Of a stretch of 64,000 nt of DNA, positions 8,236-18,440 are shown in pieces. The translations under genes were made by a program, and so were the position numbers. The stretch spans positions 1 to 64,000 of the forward strand of contig JAFIEB010000009.1 of assembly GCA_020832735.1 (NCBI GenBank). The letters run 5' to 3'. The notes under the pieces were generated by a model. It made no database searches, had not been told where the DNA came from, and saw nothing but the letters and a program-made list of their open reading frames with translations. The DNA comes from Oceanicaulis sp. Lineage in GTDB: Bacteria; Pseudomonadota; Alphaproteobacteria; Caulobacterales; Maricaulaceae. Each line of letters begins with the position of its first letter. Positions within the stretch are counted from its first letter, which is position 1.

Positions 8236-9930
8236 TCAGGCGGCCTGAACGGATTTGAGATAGCGCGCGATATCAGCCTTGATGCGGGTTGAGCGTTCAG
8301 ACACCTGCCCGGCAGTGGCCGCCACCTGACCAGCGGCGGCGGACGTGCTGCCGGCCGCCTGCTCCAGACCGCCGAGCGAACGGGAAACGGCTTCAGCTCC
8401 ATCAGCGGCCTCGGCCACATTGCGGCTGATCTCTCCGGTCACGGCGACCTGTTCCTCGGCGGAGGAGGCCACGGCTGACGAGATGTCCTTGACCTGCTCG
8501 ACCACTTGCTCGATGGCGCGCACAGCGGCCACGGCCGTCTGGGTGCCTTCCTGGATGCCGCGGATCTGTTCGATCACCGTGGCGGTGGCTTTCTCGGTCT
8601 GTTCGGCGAGCTGCTTGACCTCGCTGGCCACCACCGCAAAGCCCTTGCCGGCTTCACCGGCGCGCGCCGCCTCGATGGTGGCGTTCAGCGCCAGCAGCTT
8701 GGTCTGTTCGGTGACTGCGCCAATCAGGTTCGCCACCTCGTCGATCGCGGCTGCGGCCTTGACCAGACCCTCAATGCGGCCCAGCGCCTCGTTGACCTTG
8801 GTTGCCGCTTCCGCCGCCACGCCGGAGCTGCGTCCGATCTGGGTGGCCACTTCGCGGATTGAGCTGGACAGCTCCTCGGCGGCGCTGGCCACGGTCTGCA
8901 CATTGGCCGCGGTCTGTGCGGTGCTGGCCGAAACGGTCTGGGTTTCGGCCGAGCTTTCCTCGGCGGTGGAGGCCATGGATTGCGCGGTGACCTGAAGCTC
9001 TTCAGCCGCGCCCGCCAAAGCCGTGACCGCCTCGTCGATCTCGGCTTCGAACTCGCGGGTCAGCGCGCTGACGCGTTCAGCTTCGGCCAGCTTGCGTTCG
9101 GCCTCGACTTTCTGGGCGGCGGCCAGGTCGCGGGCCTTGAGCGATTCGGCTTTGAAAATCTCAAGCGCCTGATTGAGCGTGCCGATTTCGTCGCGGCGGT
9201 CCGTTTCCTCGATCTTGATGTCCAGTTCACCCTTGCCCAGGCGGTCCAGCCGGCCAATGGCCCGCGCCAGCGGCTGGCTGATGCCGTAGCGGCCGATCAG
9301 AATGCTGATGACTGTACCCAGGACGATGCCCAGAAGCGTGCCGGCGATCAAAAGATTGCGCGCCATTTCAGCAGTGGCGCCGGCAGCTTCCGCGGCCGCC
9401 GCTTCCGCCTCCGTTTCATAGGCGACAAAACCGTTGATCAGTTCCATGAGAGTTTGTTCTGACGGGCGTACGGCGACCGCCTGGGCGTAGAGAAGATCGC
9501 GCAAGGCGTCAGCATCCCCGTCCTGGCGAGAACGTGCATCTGACAAGCCTTGCACCAGGGTTGCGTAATAGCCGTCCATTGCCGGACCAATACGGTCAAG
9601 ATGTCCCTGGGCGGTGCTCGATGCGCCGGCTGAGATGGCGTCAAAGGCCTCGCGAAACCGCCCCCGCGCCTGGGCCGCATCCGTGCTGACCTGCTCAACA
9701 GACTGCGGGTCGAGAGTTATCCGGTACCACTGGCGCCGCAGGTCGGCGATTGCGATGCGCAATGCGCCTGCATTTTGAAGCTCCACCGAGGCGGAGTGGA
9801 TCCGGTGCGCTGAGTCGCGGACCTGATTGATCTCGTAAACGGCGAATGCCCCAAGGCCGGCCATGACAACCGCCATGGTGGCGACAATGATGAGCAGTTT
9901 GCCCATTACCAGTATGTTTGAGAGGCGCAT
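8236..9930 (-). CDS. methyl-accepting chemotaxis protein
   Basis: A 564-residue transmembrane chemoreceptor. Membrane helix 1 is at about residues 9-30 and helix 2 at about 190-212, enclosing a periplasmic helical sensor of about 155 residues. A HAMP domain follows ([21 protein letters not shown]), then a long signalling coiled coil with the conserved hairpin tip ([42 protein letters not shown]). It passes ligand signals to CheA/CheW. No C-terminal CheR/CheB-docking pentapeptide is visible. I chose ATG 9930 ([13 protein letters not shown]), with AGGGGA just upstream; an upstream in-frame start would add a second hydrophobic leader without a binding site. It is a lone gene. Confidence 0.93.
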   Translation of the reverse strand: MRLSNILVMGKLLIIVATMAVVMAGLGAFAVYEINQVRDSAHRIHSASVELQNAGALRIAIADLRRQWYRITLDPQSVEQVSTDAAQARGRFREAFDAISAGASSTAQGHLDRIGPAMDGYYATLVQGLSDARSRQDGDADALRDLLYAQAVAVRPSEQTLMELINGFVAYETEAEAAAAEAAGATAEMARNLLIAGTLLGIVLGTVISILIGRYGISQPLARAIGRLDRLGKGELDIKIEETDRRDEIGTLNQALEIFKAESLKARDLAAAQKVEAERKLAEAERVSALTREFEAEIDEAVTALAGAAEELQVTAQSMASTAEESSAETQTVSASTAQTAANVQTVASAAEELSSSIREVATQIGRSSGVAAEAATKVNEALGRIEGLVKAAAAIDEVANLIGAVTEQTKLLALNATIEAARAGEAGKGFAVVASEVKQLAEQTEKATATVIEQIRGIQEGTQTAVAAVRAIEQVVEQVKDISSAVASSAEEQVAVTGEISRNVAEAADGAEAVSRSLGGLEQAAGSTSAAAGQVAATAGQVSERSTRIKADIARYLKSVQAA

Positions 9931-10252
9931 GGGGATCCCCTGTGAGTGCCCTGTGATGACGATGATGGGTAGGGTGACGATGATTAAGGCGCTATAAATC
10001 ATATGTGCGGGCGCGGACTGACCTGCTGCCAGATCAGGGCAAGTCAACGCATTGAAATTTAATTGATATATGCTTGATTGCCATGGCGCGTCCGGCGCCT
10101 TGCCGCCTGCATTTCAGCGGCCGGGGCGGGGGGCTGACTGGCGATTGCGCAAGAATGCGCCGGCCGTCTGCGAATCAGGCGGGGGATCGCCGCGCCCTTG
10201 CATGTCCGTACAAACCAGCCATCCTGCACGCCTCAGATCATGGGAGGCGATG
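9931..10252. other. 322-bp intergenic region with divergent promoters
   Basis: No gene is supported here. The region separates the divergent chemoreceptor and VOC-lipoprotein genes. It holds an AT-rich patch at about 10050-10080 (ATTGAAATTTAATTGATATATG), a plausible promoter for either side, and near the right end TGTCCGTACA (10203-10212), a degenerate version of the palindrome found at 11366-11385 and 15214-15223. GGGAGG (10242-10247) is the ribosome-binding site of the next gene. Confidence 0.5.
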
Positions 10253-11332
10253 ATGATCCCGATTGGACGGGCCCTGACGGCTGTGACGGCGGCGCTGGCG
10301 CTGCTGGCGTGCGAGGGCGAGGCGGCGGTTCCAGGCGATGGCGCCGCGGCGGGCGATCCGGCGCAGCCCGCCCCCTTCATCGCCGAAACCGGGCGGGGCT
10401 GGCAGGAGGCTGTGGTCTCGGTGCGTGACCTCGCTCCGATCCGCGATTTTATGATCGAGGTGGCCGGTTATGAGGTGCGCGATAGCGGCGCGCTGGCGCC
10501 GGCCTGGCTGGAGGCCTGGGGGCTGGAGGGCGCGTCGGGCGAGTACGCGCTGATGGCCTCGCCGGGCAAGGATGTGGGCTGGGTGCGCCTGGTGCGCTTT
10601 GATGGCGTGGAGCAGGAGCTGATCCGGCCCGGCGCGCAGGTCTGGGATCAGGGCGGGCTGTTCTCGCTGATGGTGCGGGCTGAGGAGGCGGACCTTGTCA
10701 TGGACGCCGCCCATGCGCGCGGCTGGAGCGTTTTCAATCTGCCCCAGGTGTTCGATTTTGGCGGCTTGTTGATCAAGAACGTCGTCGTGCGCCTGCCCGA
10801 CGGGGTCAATCTGGCGGTCTATTCGCGCGTGCATCCGCCCATTGAGGGCTGGGATGATCTCGAAGGTTTCTCATACCCGTTCAACACCATGGCCATGGTG
10901 CATGATCTGGCGGCGGAACGGGCCTTCTTAGTGGAGGGGCTGGGCTATGCGCCGTTCTGGGAGGGCGACTATATCGACCCTGAACCGGTCAGCACCAATC
11001 ACGGCCTGCCGAATAATTTCTCCCATGTGATCCCGCGCCGCACTGCGATCCTGCAGCAGCGCCCCGGCGAGGACGGGCGGATCGAGCTGATGCATTTCGA
11101 CGGGCTGGAGGGGGATGATTTCTCCCATCGCGCGCGTCCGCCCCATCTCGGCATTCTGGGCGTGCGCCTGCCGGTGGATGATCTGGGCGCTGCGCTGGAC
11201 CGGCTGGCTGCGCTGGACGTGACGCCCTCGGCCGGACCGGCCGGTTTTGACCTGTCTCCCTACGGTCCCGTGCGCTGGGCCGCTGTGCGGTCTCCCTCAG
11301 GCATCATCGTGGAATTGCTTGAACAACCCTGA
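10253..11332 (+). CDS. exported VOC-fold (glyoxalase/dioxygenase-like) lipoprotein
   Basis: A 359-residue lipoprotein with a short signal peptide ending in the lipobox LLAC (Cys20). The mature part contains repeated vicinal-oxygen-chelate-type beta-alpha-beta-beta-beta modules: VVSVRDLAPIRDFMIEVAGYEV near the start, MAMVHDLAAERAFLVEGLGYAPFWEG in the middle, and LGVRLPVDDLGAALDRLAAL...SPSGIIVELLE at the end. VOC proteins are normally cytoplasmic, so a membrane-anchored periplasmic one is unusual; metal ligands cannot be assigned with confidence. ATG 10253 is preferred (GGGAGG 5 nt upstream) over the adjacent ATG 10250. It precedes a TonB receptor by 135 bp on the same strand, which suggests a joint role in uptake or processing of a ligand. 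Confidence 0.75.
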   Translation: MIPIGRALTAVTAALALLACEGEAAVPGDGAAAGDPAQPAPFIAETGRGWQEAVVSVRDLAPIRDFMIEVAGYEVRDSGALAPAWLEAWGLEGASGEYALMASPGKDVGWVRLVRFDGVEQELIRPGAQVWDQGGLFSLMVRAEEADLVMDAAHARGWSVFNLPQVFDFGGLLIKNVVVRLPDGVNLAVYSRVHPPIEGWDDLEGFSYPFNTMAMVHDLAAERAFLVEGLGYAPFWEGDYIDPEPVSTNHGLPNNFSHVIPRRTAILQQRPGEDGRIELMHFDGLEGDDFSHRARPPHLGILGVRLPVDDLGAALDRLAALDVTPSAGPAGFDLSPYGPVRWAAVRSPSGIIVELLEQP

Positions 11333-11365
11333 CGCGCCGGTGCGAAAATGTCACAGATGGTATAT

Positions 11366-11385
11366 CAATTCGTCCGGACAAATTG
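11366..11385. promoter_or_regulatory. palindromic operator candidate before TonB receptor
   Basis: The 20-bp element CAATT-CGTCCGGACA-AATTG is symmetric at 18 of 20 positions. It overlaps TTGACG (11383-11388), a possible -35 element whose -10 would be near 11405, about 60 nt before the receptor ATG. This placement suits a repressor site. Its core GTCCGGACAAAT recurs at 15215-15226. Confidence 0.5.
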
Positions 11386-11467
11386 ACGCGGACTGGAGGC
11401 GCTCTAGTTTGACCTCCACCACAAGCCGGACCACCGGTCGATTCTGTATGAACAGGGGAGATAATTC

Positions 11468-13657
11468 ATGACCCGTCTGCTTCGCGCCGCCCTGATGGCC
11501 GGCGCCGCCATACCCGCCTTTACCGCCATGACCCACGCCCAGGACAGCGAGGCTGCCGCCCCGCGCGGCGTGGACCGCGTCATCGTGACCGCCCAGCGCC
11601 GCGAGGCCGACTCCCAGGACGTGCCGATCGCGCTGACCGCACTGGGCGCGGCCGAGTTGGACCGTCAGGCGGTCGAGGAGATCACTGATCTGCGCTTCAC
11701 CGCGCCCAACGTGAACATCCAGAAGAACACCGGCGTCGCCAACGCCGCCCAAGTCTATATCCGCGGCGTGGGCCAGGATGAATCCTCGCTGTTCGCCGAA
11801 GTGGGCGTGGGCATCTATCTGGACGGCGTCTATCTGGGCAAGCAGAACGGCACCACGATCGATCTGGTGGATCTGGAACGCGTCGAGGTGCTGCGTGGAC
11901 CCCAGGGCACCTATTACGGCCGCAACACCAATGGCGGCGCGATCCGCTTCATCTCGCGCCGTCCGGAGCTGACCGGCACGCGCGGCGTGATGGATGTGGC
12001 TGTCGGCACAATGGACCGTCTGGACGTGCGCGCCTCCTGGTCGGCGCCGGTTGTGGAGGGCGAGAGCGGCTTCAAGATCGATATCTTCAGCCGCAATACC
12101 GGCAGCGACTTCAATCTGCTCAACAATCCCGCTCCGACCGCAGGCCCGTTCACCTATGAGCCCCAAAGCAATGTGAACAATGTCGAGCGCTATGGCGCGC
12201 GCGGATCCTTCCTGTGGGAGCCCTCTGACCGTGACCTGTCGGTCTATATCGTGGGCGACTGGACCATCGACAATTCGGGCGCCTTCATTCCCACCCCGAT
12301 CCAGCGCCAGTCGGACGGCTCTGTCACCGAACCGTTCGGGCGGCGCGCGGGCGAAATGTCCATCGCCCCGTTCCACGAATATCGCGGCGGCGGCGTCAGC
12401 GGCGAAGTGAAGTTCGGCGCCGGGCTGGGCGAGATCACCTCGATCACCGCCTACCGCACCTTCTCCCAGAACCTGACGGCGGATCTCGACGGGCCGGGCA
12501 TTGTCGACCTCTACCAGGAGCTCGACCAGTGGCAGTTCACCCAGGAAGTCCAGCTGGTCGGCGGCAACGAGCAGGTCGATTACGTGCTGGGCGCATATTA
12601 TTTCCGCGAGAATGTGGAGCAGCTGGCCAATAACCGGTTCAACCAGCTCTTCTCCTTCTTCATCGGTCAGCCCTTCGGCTTAAATGACGATGTGCAGGAC
12701 ACCACCTCCTGGGCGGTGTTCGGCGAGTCCACCTTCCACTTCAATGATCAGTGGTCGTTTACGCTGGGCGGGCGCTACACCTCGGATGACAAAACGGCGA
12801 ACCGCCGCCTGCTCGATCCCAACACGCTGGCACCGATCTGGGATGTGGACCCGTCGTTTGACGACACCAATTTCTCCTGGCGCGCAGTGGCGCAATACCG
12901 TCCCAATGAAAACCTGATGGTCTATGGCTCGTATTCCACGGGCTACAAGGCCGGGGGCCTGGCTGGCACGCGCCCGATCACGCCGAATGTGGCTTTCAAT
13001 ATCTATCAGCCTGAAGAGCTGTCCTCCTGGGAGATCGGCCTGCGTTCGGACCTCTTCGACAACTCGCTGCGCTTCAACGCCACCTACTTCTATTCCGTTT
13101 ATGACGCGCTGCAGCTCTCGGTGCTGGAGCCCGCCACCCTCCAGTTCGGCGTAATCAATGCCGACGCCATCGTGCATGGCCTCGAGCTGGAAGGCGTCTG
13201 GGCGCCCACCGATCAGTTCCAGCTGTCGGGCAATCTGGGCACCACCAATTTCCGCTATGACGAGGGTTCGCGCGTTGATCCGGCGGTCGGCGTTCCCTTC
13301 GACACGCTCGACGGCAAGCAGTTCCCCGATCTCGCGGGGCGCCTGAATGCGGTGTTCTTCCAGCCCACCGAGCTTGGTGAGTTCGCGTTCGGCGGCTCGG
13401 CGACCTATTCCAGCGCGTTCGCCCGCAATGTCGGTAACTCGCCGGCGATCTTCTCTGACGAGGTGACCACGTTTGACGTGTTCGCGCAGCTGACCTCGGC
13501 CGACGGGCGCTGGAGGCTGAAGCTGGAGGGCAAGAACATCACCGACGAGGACATCTTCCTGGCCGGCAACGCGCCGGGCGCTGCGCCGGGCTCGTGGGGC
13601 AGCCGCTACTACACCTACGGGGCTATCTGGAGCGCCAGCCTGCGCCTGGAGTTCTGA
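11468..13657 (+). CDS. TonB-dependent outer-membrane receptor
   Basis: A 729-residue receptor: signal peptide (LLRAALMAGAAIPAFTAMTHA), TonB-box-like RVIVTAQRRE, plug domain (about residues 40-165 with PNVNIQKNTG, YIRGVGQDE, GVYLGKQNG, VEVLRGPQGTYYGRNTNGGAI), then the barrel, closing with the strand SASLRLEF that ends in Phe. The plug style (RGPQGT.YGRN) is typical of alphaproteobacterial receptors that take up complex organic ligands as well as iron chelates; the ligand is unknown. GGGGAGAT precedes the ATG. It lies behind the VOC lipoprotein and under a palindrome that could be its operator, and is closed by a strong terminator. Confidence 0.95.
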   Translation: MTRLLRAALMAGAAIPAFTAMTHAQDSEAAAPRGVDRVIVTAQRREADSQDVPIALTALGAAELDRQAVEEITDLRFTAPNVNIQKNTGVANAAQVYIRGVGQDESSLFAEVGVGIYLDGVYLGKQNGTTIDLVDLERVEVLRGPQGTYYGRNTNGGAIRFISRRPELTGTRGVMDVAVGTMDRLDVRASWSAPVVEGESGFKIDIFSRNTGSDFNLLNNPAPTAGPFTYEPQSNVNNVERYGARGSFLWEPSDRDLSVYIVGDWTIDNSGAFIPTPIQRQSDGSVTEPFGRRAGEMSIAPFHEYRGGGVSGEVKFGAGLGEITSITAYRTFSQNLTADLDGPGIVDLYQELDQWQFTQEVQLVGGNEQVDYVLGAYYFRENVEQLANNRFNQLFSFFIGQPFGLNDDVQDTTSWAVFGESTFHFNDQWSFTLGGRYTSDDKTANRRLLDPNTLAPIWDVDPSFDDTNFSWRAVAQYRPNENLMVYGSYSTGYKAGGLAGTRPITPNVAFNIYQPEELSSWEIGLRSDLFDNSLRFNATYFYSVYDALQLSVLEPATLQFGVINADAIVHGLELEGVWAPTDQFQLSGNLGTTNFRYDEGSRVDPAVGVPFDTLDGKQFPDLAGRLNAVFFQPTELGEFAFGGSATYSSAFARNVGNSPAIFSDEVTTFDVFAQLTSADGRWRLKLEGKNITDEDIFLAGNAPGAAPGSWGSRYYTYGAIWSASLRLEF

Positions 13658-13686
13658 TCCAAGGACTATCTGGCAGCCCCGAAGAC

Positions 13687-13720
13687 AAACGCCCCGGCCG
13701 CACGGCCGGGGCGTTTCATT
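13687..13720 (+). terminator. rho-independent terminator of TonB receptor
   Basis: A perfect 13-bp stem AAACGCCCCGGCC / GGCCGGGGCGTTT with a 4-nt loop (GCAC) starts 30 nt after the stop codon and is followed by CATTT. With its A and T flanks it could also act for the convergent cytochrome gene. Confidence 0.88.
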
Positions 13721-13749
13721 TACGCTGTCAGGACTGAAACAGTCCAGGT

Positions 13750-14343
13750 TCAGCCTTCGCTGTCCCCGTCCGTTTCAGGATCGCGCGCATCGGGTTCGTC
13801 CTGCGCCGGCTCATAGGCGTCCGCGGCGTCTTCCGGCGCGGTGGCCACCGCCAGCCAGGCGATCAGGTCGTTGCGGTCGCTTTCATTGCGCAGGCCCGCA
13901 AAGCTCATGCGATTGCCCGGCAGGAAGGTGCGCGGGTTGGCCAGCCACTCGTCCAGCTCCACAGCTGTCCAGACGAAATCGGCCTCCTGCAGGGCGTTGG
14001 AGTAGCGGAAACCCTCGGCTCCGCCGGCCTGCTGACCGAACATGGCGTAGAGATTGGGGCCGACCATGTGGCGCCCGCCCTCGTTGACGGTGTGGCAGGA
14101 CTGGCAGCGCCGCCACAGGCGTTCGCCATTGGCGCGGTTGGCGTCCATATAGGCCTCGCCCAGGGAGGCGAGCACGGCGTCCACATCGACATTGCGTTCG
14201 GCCGCCGGTTCGGGCGCCGGCGCCGGTGCGGGCGTATCGCCGGTTGGAGATTCAGGCGCGCCGGCATCACCGCATGCGCCGAGTGTGAACGCGCCTGCCG
14301 CGAGCATCGCGATCAGAGCGTGACGGGAAACGGGGGTGCGCAT
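13750..14343 (-). CDS. c-type cytochrome lipoprotein (cytochrome c2-like)
   Basis: A 197-residue protein with a signal peptide ending in LGAC (Cys24, probable lipidation site), a Pro/Ala-rich linker (TGDTPAPAPAPEPAA, residues 35-48), and a class I cytochrome c domain. The haem-binding motif is CQSCH (Cys80, Cys83, His84), GPNLYAMFGQQAG follows as in cytochrome c2/c-555, and the axial ligand is Met146 in PGNRMSF. It would tether an electron shuttle to the periplasmic side of a membrane. The tail is acidic and low in complexity (EPAQDEPDARDPETDGDSEG). No oxidase genes are nearby, so the redox partner is unknown. Confidence 0.9.
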   Translation of the reverse strand: MRTPVSRHALIAMLAAGAFTLGACGDAGAPESPTGDTPAPAPAPEPAAERNVDVDAVLASLGEAYMDANRANGERLWRRCQSCHTVNEGGRHMVGPNLYAMFGQQAGGAEGFRYSNALQEADFVWTAVELDEWLANPRTFLPGNRMSFAGLRNESDRNDLIAWLAVATAPEDAADAYEPAQDEPDARDPETDGDSEG

Positions 14344-14425
14344 GGCGCTCTCCTTGCTGGCAATTCAATGAAACCGGTAACGCGCCGCACCGTGCAGTTC
14401 AACGTGCAAGACGCCGCACCGGGGC

Positions 14426-15214
14426 TCACGGCCGGATCCCGGTGCAGAAGACGAGGGCCTGATCGTGATAGCGCACGCCCGGCGTGCGCATATAGCGCGC
14501 CGTGATCGCCGACGCCTCGTGCGCACCGGTCAGCCCGGCGATGATCTCGACATTCTCCGCCTGGAACAGGGCCCAGTCCGAGCCGCCTTCTACAACGCGC
14601 TCGAAGCGCTGTTCGTTCACTTGCGTCACCCCGGCCTGTTTCATGGCGCCGGCCAGGCGGCCCCCGAACGCGCTGTCCATCAGGCTGGTCTCGTCCATGG
14701 CCTGGCGGGTTGCGTCCATGGCGGCGGCGAATTCGGCCATGCCTGGCGTGCTCATATCCTCTGGCAGCGAGCGCGAACAATCGAGATCCGCCAGCGCAAT
14801 GCGCCCGCCCGGCCTGAGCCACTCGAGCAGCCGCGCAATGGCCGCGTCCGGATCTGACAGATGGCCCAGCACCATGCGCGCATAGACCAGATCGAACGCG
14901 CCGGGCTCGGCGGCGGGGGCGTGAAGGTCCGCCTGCATCAGCCGCACCGGCGGGCGCACCGGGCCGGCGCGCGACAGGTCGATATCCACGCCCAGCACGT
15001 CGCCGTCGCGGCCCACGATCCCGGCGAACCAGTCCAGCATCCGTCCCGAGCCGGGCCCGAACTCGGCCACCGCCATGCCGGGCTTGAGCCCGGCGGCCTG
15101 CTGCAGCCAGGCCCGTGTCGGGGCGGCGTAAAAGGAATCGAGCCTCTGCAGGCGCAGCGCTTCATCCGCAGGGCTGCGGCCGGAGGCGAAATAGACCGGT
15201 GCGAGATCTTTCAT
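14426..15214 (-). CDS. class I SAM-dependent methyltransferase
   Basis: A 262-residue protein with a Rossmann-type SAM domain: motif [14 protein letters not shown] (about residues 50-62), the acidic residue in GVDIDLS, post-motif [16 protein letters not shown] and [13 protein letters not shown], as in the UbiE/Methyltransf_11 group. The substrate is unknown. The ATG at 15214 is directly preceded by a TCCGGA-N6-TCCGGA element, so transcription is likely regulated there. It lies downstream of nothing obvious and is divergent from the ABC efflux operon at 15320. Confidence 0.85.
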   Translation of the reverse strand: MKDLAPVYFASGRSPADEALRLQRLDSFYAAPTRAWLQQAAGLKPGMAVAEFGPGSGRMLDWFAGIVGRDGDVLGVDIDLSRAGPVRPPVRLMQADLHAPAAEPGAFDLVYARMVLGHLSDPDAAIARLLEWLRPGGRIALADLDCSRSLPEDMSTPGMAEFAAAMDATRQAMDETSLMDSAFGGRLAGAMKQAGVTQVNEQRFERVVEGGSDWALFQAENVEIIAGLTGAHEASAITARYMRTPGVRYHDQALVFCTGIRP

Positions 15215-15233
15215 GTCCGGACAAATATCCGGA
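15214..15233. promoter_or_regulatory. operator candidate, TCCGGA-N6-TCCGGA
   Basis: Two TCCGGA palindromes (15216-15221 and 15228-15233) are spaced by 6 bp and touch the methyltransferase start codon. The first is part of GTCCGGACAAAT (15215-15226), identical to 12 bases in the palindrome before the TonB receptor at 11372-11383. Confidence 0.4.
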
Positions 15234-15319
15234 TTTCGCACCTGCGGCAAGCGGGCGCAGGGTTTGGCCTTGTGGGCGCCGGGGCGCACTATACTCTGGC
15301 GCCGGGACAGGAGGACTTG

Positions 15320-16054
15320 ATGGCCAGCCCGCAGGCGGCTCCAGGCCGTACAGATCACACCTATGAAGTGCGCGGCCTGTCGCGGGTGTATGGCGATGGT
15401 CCCGCCGCCGTGCATGCCTTGCGGGGCGTGGATCTCGACGTGCCGGACGGCGAGTTGATCGTGGTTTTGGGCGCGTCCGGGTCGGGCAAATCGACCTTTC
15501 TGAACATACTGGGCGGTCTGGACCGGGCCAGCAGCGGCACTGTCATGTTTCGCGGCCAGGCGCTGCACGACGCCAGCGACGCCGCACTGACCCGCTACCG
15601 GCGAGACCATGTCGGTTTCGTATTCCAGTTCTACAATCTGATGCCCAGCCTGACGGCGCGCGAAAACGTGGCGCTGGTCACCGAAATCGCGCGTGATCCC
15701 ATGGATCCGGGCGAGGCGCTGGCGCTGGTGGGCCTGGAGCAGCGCGTCGACCACTTCCCGTCCCAGATGTCCGGCGGCGAGCAGCAGCGCGTGGCCATTG
15801 CGCGGGCCATAGCCAAGCGCCCCGAGGTGATGATGTGCGACGAGCCGACCGGCGCGCTGGATTCGCGCACCGGCGTGCGGGTGCTTGAAGCCCTGCAAAA
15901 CGTCAATCGCGAGCTGGGCGCGACCACGTTTCTTATCACGCACAATATGTCTGTGGGCGACATGGCGGACCGGGTGATCGTGTTCGCTGACGGCGCCATC
16001 CGTGAAAACCGGGTGAACCGCAAGCCGGTCCGCGCTTCGGAGCTGAGCTGGTGA
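15320..16054 (+). CDS. ABC transporter ATP-binding protein (MacB/LolD type)
   Basis: A 244-residue ABC ATPase with Walker [10 protein letters not shown] (about residues 51-59), Q-loop [18 protein letters not shown], signature [14 protein letters not shown], Walker [13 protein letters not shown] and switch His in LITHN. The FYNL/ENV and [13 protein letters not shown] features place it with the LolD/MacB/FtsE group that powers FtsX-type permeases. The ATG at 15320 has AGGAGGA a few bases upstream. The stop overlaps the GTG of the permease by 4 nt, so the two are coupled. With the adaptor that follows, it likely forms an efflux or envelope-lipid export pump. Confidence 0.95.
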   Translation: MASPQAAPGRTDHTYEVRGLSRVYGDGPAAVHALRGVDLDVPDGELIVVLGASGSGKSTFLNILGGLDRASSGTVMFRGQALHDASDAALTRYRRDHVGFVFQFYNLMPSLTARENVALVTEIARDPMDPGEALALVGLEQRVDHFPSQMSGGEQQRVAIARAIAKRPEVMMCDEPTGALDSRTGVRVLEALQNVNRELGATTFLITHNMSVGDMADRVIVFADGAIRENRVNRKPVRASELSW

Positions 16055-18432
16055 GGGGCGCGCCCCTGGGCGTGCTGGACCGCAAGGTCCTGCGCGATCT
16101 CTGGCGCATGCGCGGCCAGGTGTTCGCGATCGCGCTGGTGGTGGCTGCGGGCGTCTCGATCCAGGTTTCGATGGGCGGCCTCACCGTGTCGCTGGCCGAG
16201 ACCCGGGCGGCGTATTACGAACGTTACCGCTTTGCAGATGTCTGGGCGCCGGCGGTGCGCGCGCCGCAGCCCCTGGCCGAAACGCTGCGCGCGCTGGACG
16301 GCGTGGCCAGCGTGGAGACGCGCATTATCGCGCCGGTCCTGTTCGAACTGGGCGGGGAGGGGCCACCGCCGTCCGGCTATGTCCAGTCCCTGCCGCACGA
16401 CGGCGCTGAACCGGCCGTAAACGCCCTGCATCTGACCGAGGGGCGCCTGCCCGCGCCGGGATCGTCCGACGAGGCGGTCGTGCTCGACAGTTTCGCCGCC
16501 GAGCATGGCCTCGCGGCAGGCCAGCGTATGACCATCACCCTGGCGGGCCGGCGCGAGAGCGTGACCATCACCGGCGTGGCGCTGAGCCCGGAATGGATTT
16601 ACGCCATCGCGCCCGGCCAGCTGGCGCCGGATCCGGCCCTGTTCGGCGTGATCTGGATGAACGAGGCCGGCGTGGCCGCCGCCACCGGCATGTCCGGCGC
16701 ATTCAACGAGGCGTCGGTGCGCCTGCTGCGCGGCGCCAGCGAGCCGGCCGTGCGCGCTGCGCTGGATCAGGTGCTGGCGCCTTATGGCGCCGCAGGCGCC
16801 TATGGCCGCCGCGATCAGGTCTCGGATGCGTTTGTGACCGCCGAGATCGATCAGATGCGCACCATGACGCGCCTGCTGCCGCCGATCTTTCTGATCGTCG
16901 CGGCGTTTCTGGTCAATATCGTGGTCTCGCGCCTGGTCGCGGTGGAGCGCGAGCAGATCGGGCTCTTGCGCGCGTTCGGCTATACGCCGGTCCAGATTGC
17001 AGGCCATTACCTCAAATTCGCCAGCGTGATCGCGGTGCTGGGCCTGGCTGCGGGCGCGGCGGGCGGCGCCTGGCTAGGCGCGCAAATGGCGGGCATGATC
17101 GCGGAATACTACCATTTTCCCTTCCTTCTGTTCGGGGTGGACCCGGCTGGCTACGCCGTCGCGGCCCTGCTGGCGCTGGGCGCGGTGATGCTTGGCGCAG
17201 CCGGGGCGGTGCGCCGCGCTGCTCGGCTGGAGCCGGCTGAAGCGATGCGCCCGCCTGCGCCGGCGGATTATTCGCGCGGGCTGGGCGCCGGGCTGGCGCG
17301 TCTGAAAGGGCTTGATCACCAGTCGCGCATGGTGCTGCGCCAGCTCTTGCGCTTTCCCCTGCGCGCGGGCCTGACCGGTCTGGGCCTGGCGGCGAGCGGC
17401 GCGCTCCTGGTGTGCGCCTTCTATTTTTCCGATGCGGTGGAGGCGATGGTCGAAGATTACTTCACCCTCGCCAACCGCCATGATCTCAGCGTCCATCTGA
17501 GCGATCCGCGCGCCATGGGGGCGCTGGACGCGCTGGCGGAGCGGCCCGGCGTCATGGAGATCGAACCGTTCCGCGCCGAGCCTGTGCGCCTGCGCTTCGA
17601 ACAGCGCGAGGTGATGACCGCGCTGACCGGCGTGGTGGATGATCCGCGTCTGGCGCGCCTGACCGGTCCCGACGGGGAGACGATTGCGCCTGTGCCCGGC
17701 GGCCTGGTGTTGTCGCGCGATCTGGCTGACAGGCTGGGCGTAGGGCCGGGCGGGACGGTGACCGCCGCCCTCACGCGCGGCGCGCGCCCTGAGCTGGCCC
17801 TGCAGGTCATCGCCACGCCGCAGACCTGGGTGGGATCGGGCGCCCAGATGCGCCTCGACGATCTCAACCGGGCGCTGGGCGATGGCGATGTGATCAATGG
17901 CGCGGTGCTGCGCGTGGACGCCGATGAGGCCGCTGCGCTCTACGCCGCCCTCAAGGACGCGCCGGGCATAGCCGGAATGCAGTTCAACGCCGAGGCGCGC
18001 CGGACCTTCCAGGCCATCATGGATGAAAGCTTGGGCACGGTGATTGGCGTGTTCATCCTGTTCGCCTCGGTCATTGCGCTGGGCGTGGCCTATAATGCTG
18101 TGCGCGTCTCCATGGCCGAACGCGACCGGGAGCTGGCGTCCCTGCGGGTGATGGGGTTCTCGCGCGGGGATGTCAGCTACATCCTTCTGGCCGAGGCGGC
18201 GCTGATCACGCTGATCGCCCTGCCTGCAGGCCTGGCCGCAGGCGCGCTCCTGGCCTGGGGAATGTCGCTCTCCATGAGCTCGGACGTGTTCCGCCTGCCC
18301 TTTGTGATCAGCCCGGCCTCGTTTGCTTACGCAGGGCTGATCCTGGTTGTGTCTGTTGCGCTCAGCGGCGCGCTGGTGCGCCGGCGCATCGATCGTCTGG
18401 ATATGGTCAAAGTTCTCAAAACCCGCGAATAG
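16051..18432 (+). CDS. FtsX-type ABC transporter permease (two-domain)
   Basis: A 793-residue permease with two FtsX-like halves, each with membrane segments and a large periplasmic domain: helix at about 20-40, MacB-like periplasmic region, FtsX block at about 275-390 ([36 protein letters not shown]), then a second helix near 440-460, another periplasmic region, and a second FtsX block near 660-780 ([25 protein letters not shown]). The [11 protein letters not shown] and [11 protein letters not shown] motifs contact the ATPase. The duplicated layout is typical of DUF214-type export permeases. It starts with GTG overlapping the ATPase stop (GTGA), and the adaptor gene follows after 8 bp. The substrate is unknown. 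Confidence 0.92.
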   Translation: MRGAPLGVLDRKVLRDLWRMRGQVFAIALVVAAGVSIQVSMGGLTVSLAETRAAYYERYRFADVWAPAVRAPQPLAETLRALDGVASVETRIIAPVLFELGGEGPPPSGYVQSLPHDGAEPAVNALHLTEGRLPAPGSSDEAVVLDSFAAEHGLAAGQRMTITLAGRRESVTITGVALSPEWIYAIAPGQLAPDPALFGVIWMNEAGVAAATGMSGAFNEASVRLLRGASEPAVRAALDQVLAPYGAAGAYGRRDQVSDAFVTAEIDQMRTMTRLLPPIFLIVAAFLVNIVVSRLVAVEREQIGLLRAFGYTPVQIAGHYLKFASVIAVLGLAAGAAGGAWLGAQMAGMIAEYYHFPFLLFGVDPAGYAVAALLALGAVMLGAAGAVRRAARLEPAEAMRPPAPADYSRGLGAGLARLKGLDHQSRMVLRQLLRFPLRAGLTGLGLAASGALLVCAFYFSDAVEAMVEDYFTLANRHDLSVHLSDPRAMGALDALAERPGVMEIEPFRAEPVRLRFEQREVMTALTGVVDDPRLARLTGPDGETIAPVPGGLVLSRDLADRLGVGPGGTVTAALTRGARPELALQVIATPQTWVGSGAQMRLDDLNRALGDGDVINGAVLRVDADEAAALYAALKDAPGIAGMQFNAEARRTFQAIMDESLGTVIGVFILFASVIALGVAYNAVRVSMAERDRELASLRVMGFSRGDVSYILLAEAALITLIALPAGLAAGALLAWGMSLSMSSDVFRLPFVISPASFAYAGLILVVSVALSGALVRRRIDRLDMVKVLKTRE

Positions 18433-18440
18433 GTCCCGTC

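Noticed and set aside
13883..14116. Small overlapping frames inside the cytochrome c gene.
   Set aside because: The cytochrome frame carries CQSCH and the Met ligand with a proper signal peptide; the others have no features.
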